Position numbers and translations under genes: made by a program
Part shown: in pieces, positions 61,211-64,000 of the stretch
How positions within the stretch are numbered: the stretch's first letter is position 1
Layout: the number at the start of each line of letters is the position of its first letter
NCBI GenBank assembly: GCA_025454975.1
Contig: JALONK010000005.1
Span: 1-64,000 of the forward strand
Direction of reading: 5' to 3'
DNA from: Bacteroidia bacterium
Lineage (GTDB): Bacteria > Bacteroidota > Bacteroidia > UKL13-3
Length of the DNA: 64,000 bases
The notes under the pieces: generated by a model
Seen by the model: only the letters and a program-made list of their open reading frames with translations
Databases searched by the model: none
Told to the model about the DNA's origin: nothing

Positions 61211-63394
61211 TTATCTGATTAAATGAAGGGTTCCTTTTAACGATTGCTCGTTTCCTAAACTATCAGTTACATAAATTAGGTAAGTATAAACATCAGAGGG
61301 GGCAGGCTTTAATTTAAATGTGCCGTCCCACCCTGAAATACTTCCGTTTGCCTCATAAACTAATTGACCCCAACGATTATAAATATTCATTATTCGATTT
61401 TTAATGTTTAATCCATTAATATCAAACACATCATTAACACCATCGTTGTTAGGTGTAAATGCATTTGGAACAAAATATTTACCATTACAATCAACTTCTT
61501 CAAGGTTTATTTCAAACGAATCTTTAAAGCATCCATTAGATACAACCGCAGTATACTTTCCGCCGCTGGCGAGTTGAATATTTTTACTTGAGCTACCATC
61601 ACTCCACAAAATTTCAATAAGAGAGTCGGATTTACCTGAAGTGTAGTTAAATTGAAATGTTTGACTAGCACAAAAAGTTGTATCGAATGAACTTACTTTC
61701 GGCGGAGAAACAAAAGTAACCGTGCTATTTGCAAAATAGATACATCCAAACGAATCAATGGCTTGTAACTGAATAAGTGTATCATTTGTTACAACAATTG
61801 AATCGGTGGTTGATATGTTATTCCAATTATATGAACTAAATAGTTGATTAGCTTTAAGCACAACAGGAGTGCCTTTACATGCAATTGTAGCATTAGAAAC
61901 TATTGAAACATTTCTGTTTTTGCAATTAAATGCTGTTAAAAATATATCTACAGATGCGCTCCCAAATCCATCATTCAACTGCTTACTTATAGGATTTTTG
62001 CTTACATAATAATCATTGCTCCTAGTGGTGCCAACTATCCAGTTAATGCTTCCATTATTACAAACACTAAATGGGTAATCATCTTCGAAACCACCCAAGT
62101 ATGTTGCCCACTTTGGCTTAAAATCATAGCCAAGATTAAAAATAAATGCATCCATTAAACCATTATTTAATTTTTGAAAGGCATTTTTCTGTGTTGGAAT
62201 CAGGTTCTTTTTTTCATATAATAAAATGAGAAGAGAAGAATCAGTACTTTCAATATCGCTTATTCCTACATCATTATTAATAAATCCATTTAATGCCCAT
62301 AGCCTTTTCTTTTTAAAACTGGGGTCAATCTCTTGGACAATTATTGCGGTATTACCATTATTGGTTAATACACTTTCAGCAATAGGTTTATAGGTATCCA
62401 GATTGTTGGTTTTCGATAAAATATATAAGGTGTTTGACTTACTAAATGTTAACTCATCGGGAATATCATTTGGGTGTAGAGGTGGTGAAGCAACATAATT
62501 TAGCTGAAAATTAGTTTTACTGATACTAATGATATAGGTGCGTTTATTCTTTAAGTCGCTTTCAAATGGATTATTCCTATCAATAATATTATCCGACGAG
62601 GTCCGCAATAAAAAATGTATGTTATTATTAGCATCAACCGATACATCTACAGGATCTTCATAACCATTACCACCAAAATATGAAGAATAGAGCAAATTGC
62701 CTGATTTATCTATACAGGCTATAAACATTTCGTCAACCGTACTTGCAACATTTACAGGATTAGCTGTCTGCTGAAAGGCATTCGGTGTTATTGGAATACC
62801 TATGAATGGAACCTGATTCGGATAAGCTATACTCCCTGCCAACCAAATATCACCATTTAAATCAATCGCTGCCACACTAGGCAAATCAAATCCATTCGAA
62901 CTTAAGGTGCGCGACCAAATAAAAGCTCCATTTGTATCTAACTTTACAAGAATTGCCTCCGCACCTCCCAATTTAGGTCCAAAACTATCATTAACCAAAG
63001 TTAAGCCCAAACTTCCGTTAAAGGTGCCAACAACATATATAAAGCCCTTTTCATCATAAACCAAACGATCAACGTTAAATGAACTCAATGTATCTCCAGT
63101 TAAATACGTTGCCCAAGCTACAGATTGATTGACATCTAATTTACATAAAACACCAGCTGAAAACTGTGTTCGTTTAATAGGAAATGCTGCATTGCTGGTA
63201 ATAATGCTATCTTCATTATCGGTAGTGTAAGCCAAATAAACTGAGCCGGTTTTTGAAGTTGCAAGTTGTGCTGAAGACTCAGTTCCAAAACCACCGACAT
63301 AACTACTCCATTTAAGTTGTTGAGCCTTTGTATTTGAAGTTAACAAAACTATCAAAAAAAAACTTTGACATAAGGTTTTACCAACAAATCTCAT
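61211..63394 (-). CDS. Gliding-motility-type (T9SS type B) secreted protein
   Basis: A 727-residue secreted protein. Signal peptide about 1-24. The main body has SBBP-like beta-propeller repeats, with units such as WSSYVGGFGTESSAQLA and YSSYFGGNGYEDPVDVSVDA (YFGG/YLGG pattern) at about 30-460. An Ig-like segment follows at about 495-640. The C-terminal 90 residues form the type B sorting domain, with FVPNAFTPNNDGVNDVFDI, YNRWGQLVYEA and GWDGTF. It is exported by the type IX system. It is placed on the opposite strand between paaC and paaD, splitting the usual run of paa genes. Confidence 0.85.
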   Translation of the reverse strand: MRFVGKTLCQSFFLIVLLTSNTKAQQLKWSSYVGGFGTESSAQLATSKTGSVYLAYTTDNEDSIITSNAAFPIKRTQFSAGVLCKLDVNQSVAWATYLTGDTLSSFNVDRLVYDEKGFIYVVGTFNGSLGLTLVNDSFGPKLGGAEAILVKLDTNGAFIWSRTLSSNGFDLPSVAAIDLNGDIWLAGSIAYPNQVPFIGIPITPNAFQQTANPVNVASTVDEMFIACIDKSGNLLYSSYFGGNGYEDPVDVSVDANNNIHFLLRTSSDNIIDRNNPFESDLKNKRTYIISISKTNFQLNYVASPPLHPNDIPDELTFSKSNTLYILSKTNNLDTYKPIAESVLTNNGNTAIIVQEIDPSFKKKRLWALNGFINNDVGISDIESTDSSLLILLYEKKNLIPTQKNAFQKLNNGLMDAFIFNLGYDFKPKWATYLGGFEDDYPFSVCNNGSINWIVGTTRSNDYYVSKNPISKQLNDGFGSASVDIFLTAFNCKNRNVSIVSNATIACKGTPVVLKANQLFSSYNWNNISTTDSIVVTNDTLIQLQAIDSFGCIYFANSTVTFVSPPKVSSFDTTFCASQTFQFNYTSGKSDSLIEILWSDGSSSKNIQLASGGKYTAVVSNGCFKDSFEINLEEVDCNGKYFVPNAFTPNNDGVNDVFDINGLNIKNRIMNIYNRWGQLVYEANGSISGWDGTFKLKPAPSDVYTYLIYVTDSLGNEQSLKGTLHLIR

Positions 63395-63482
63395 ATATGC
63401 AAGTTAATGTTAATATTTAATATAATATGATTTACATCTATTAGTTATTTGAACATATTTCTAATATTTTCGTTTATTAGTT

Positions 63483-63968
63483 ATGCTTACAACAAATGAA
63501 ATTTGGCAAGCCCTCGAGGTAGTTAAAGATCCTGAAATACCTACACTAAGCATGGTGGATATGGGTATAATTACCAAGGTAGAAATTCGTGGAGAAAGTA
63601 ATGTTTATGTTGAAATGACACCAACATTTACCGGATGTCCTGCAATTAAAATGATGGAAAATATGGTATCTGACCGGTTAAAAGAAATTGGGATAACTAC
63701 TGTTGAAGTTATAACAACTTTTGATAAACCATGGGACAGCAATAAACTTACGGCAAGAGGTTTAATCTGTTTGAAAAAACACGGCCTAGCACCACCTGTT
63801 AAGCATGAGGGAGAAATAACACAAGACTTGTTAGCACATGTTGAATGTCCGTTTTGTGGAAGTAAAAATACTGAAATGAAGTCGCCATTTGGCCCTACCT
63901 TATGCAGAAGCATGCATTATTGTAATGATTGCTTGCAAGCATTTGAAGGATTTAAACCTGTTGTTTAA
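63483..63968 (+). CDS. paaD: Phenylacetyl-CoA epoxidase accessory protein PaaD
   Basis: A 161-residue MIP18-like (DUF59) protein, thought to help mature the iron sites of the epoxidase. Seen: VKDPEIPTLSMVDMGIITKV, VEMTPTFTGCPAIKMMENMV (conserved Cys) and a C-terminal zinc-ribbon with HVECPFCGSKN and CRSMHYCNDCLQAF (paired CxxC). Called paaJ in some genomes. paaE would be expected after it but lies outside the window. Confidence 0.9.
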   Translation: MLTTNEIWQALEVVKDPEIPTLSMVDMGIITKVEIRGESNVYVEMTPTFTGCPAIKMMENMVSDRLKEIGITTVEVITTFDKPWDSNKLTARGLICLKKHGLAPPVKHEGEITQDLLAHVECPFCGSKNTEMKSPFGPTLCRSMHYCNDCLQAFEGFKPVV

Positions 63969-64000
63969 ACATTCTATTTACAGGAAAATGAATGTTTATC

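Noticed and set aside
1..64000. CRISPR arrays, Cas genes, rRNA or tRNA genes
   Set aside because: No regularly spaced direct repeats and no recognisable Cas or RNA genes were seen by eye.

Overview
The window comes from a low-GC Bacteroidota chromosome, probably of the Chitinophagales/Sphingobacteriales kind. The support is: type IX secretion (T9SS) C-terminal sorting domains in three proteins, an RteC-type conjugative-element regulator, and promoters that fit the Bacteroidota pattern (TTTG, about 19 bp, TAnnTTTG). This placement is inferred from gene content; there is no rRNA in the window.

Roughly 1-39.8 kb is an accessory region built from several mobile pieces. At 1-4.4 kb lies the edge of a CTnDOT-like integrative element: a partial gene, a replication/HTH-like protein, RteC and an IntDOT-like tyrosine recombinase. 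At 4.4-6.6 kb three single-gene units on the minus strand are separated by integron attC-like sites, followed by a decayed second copy of the recombinase tail. At 7-14.3 kb are a RES-like protein, a broken gene, a PIN-like protein and a large STAND NTPase. At 14.3-24.7 kb is a plasmid/phage-like module: a minimal family-A-polymerase-like protein with structured DNA upstream, an HTH_17 protein, a C5 DNA methyltransferase, a ParB-like protein, a Gp37/Gp68 (DUF5131) protein, a catalytic-domain-only tyrosine recombinase beside inverted repeats, and a HEPN protein next to a SymE-like gene. At 25-29 kb are a LytTR regulator with an altered receiver domain, a small secreted T9SS protein and a winged-helix/AAA ATPase pair.

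The most striking locus is 29.2-34.8 kb. A ubiquitin-like protein, an E2-like protein, a JAB/JAMM isopeptidase and an E1-like protein lie in the gene order of the antiphage Bil (ISG15-like) systems. A fifth gene with a SEC-C zinc motif follows within 20 bp. The operon is divergent from an Xre repressor and ImmA/IrrE protease pair. The short intergenic region holds two facing promoters whose -33 elements lie inside palindromes, which suggests damage- or infection-triggered control through ImmA cleavage of Xre. From 34.9 to 39.4 kb come a HEPN-like protein, a four-TM protein and several unknowns.

From about 40 kb rightwards the gene content looks like ordinary chromosome: a giant T9SS cell-surface protein, a PLP-dependent deaminase/desulfhydrase, a LysM glucosaminidase, a DsbD-like thiol-disulfide protein, a GmhA-like isomerase, Dxs and a tandem universal stress protein. 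It ends with a phenylacetate degradation locus: PaaG-like isomerase, alpha/beta hydrolase, TetR regulator, PaaA, PaaB, PaaC and PaaD, with a type-B T9SS protein on the opposite strand between PaaC and PaaD. The TetR gene has a clear promoter and an overlapping palindromic operator, and a site with the same TAAC-N4-GTTA layout lies upstream of paaB.
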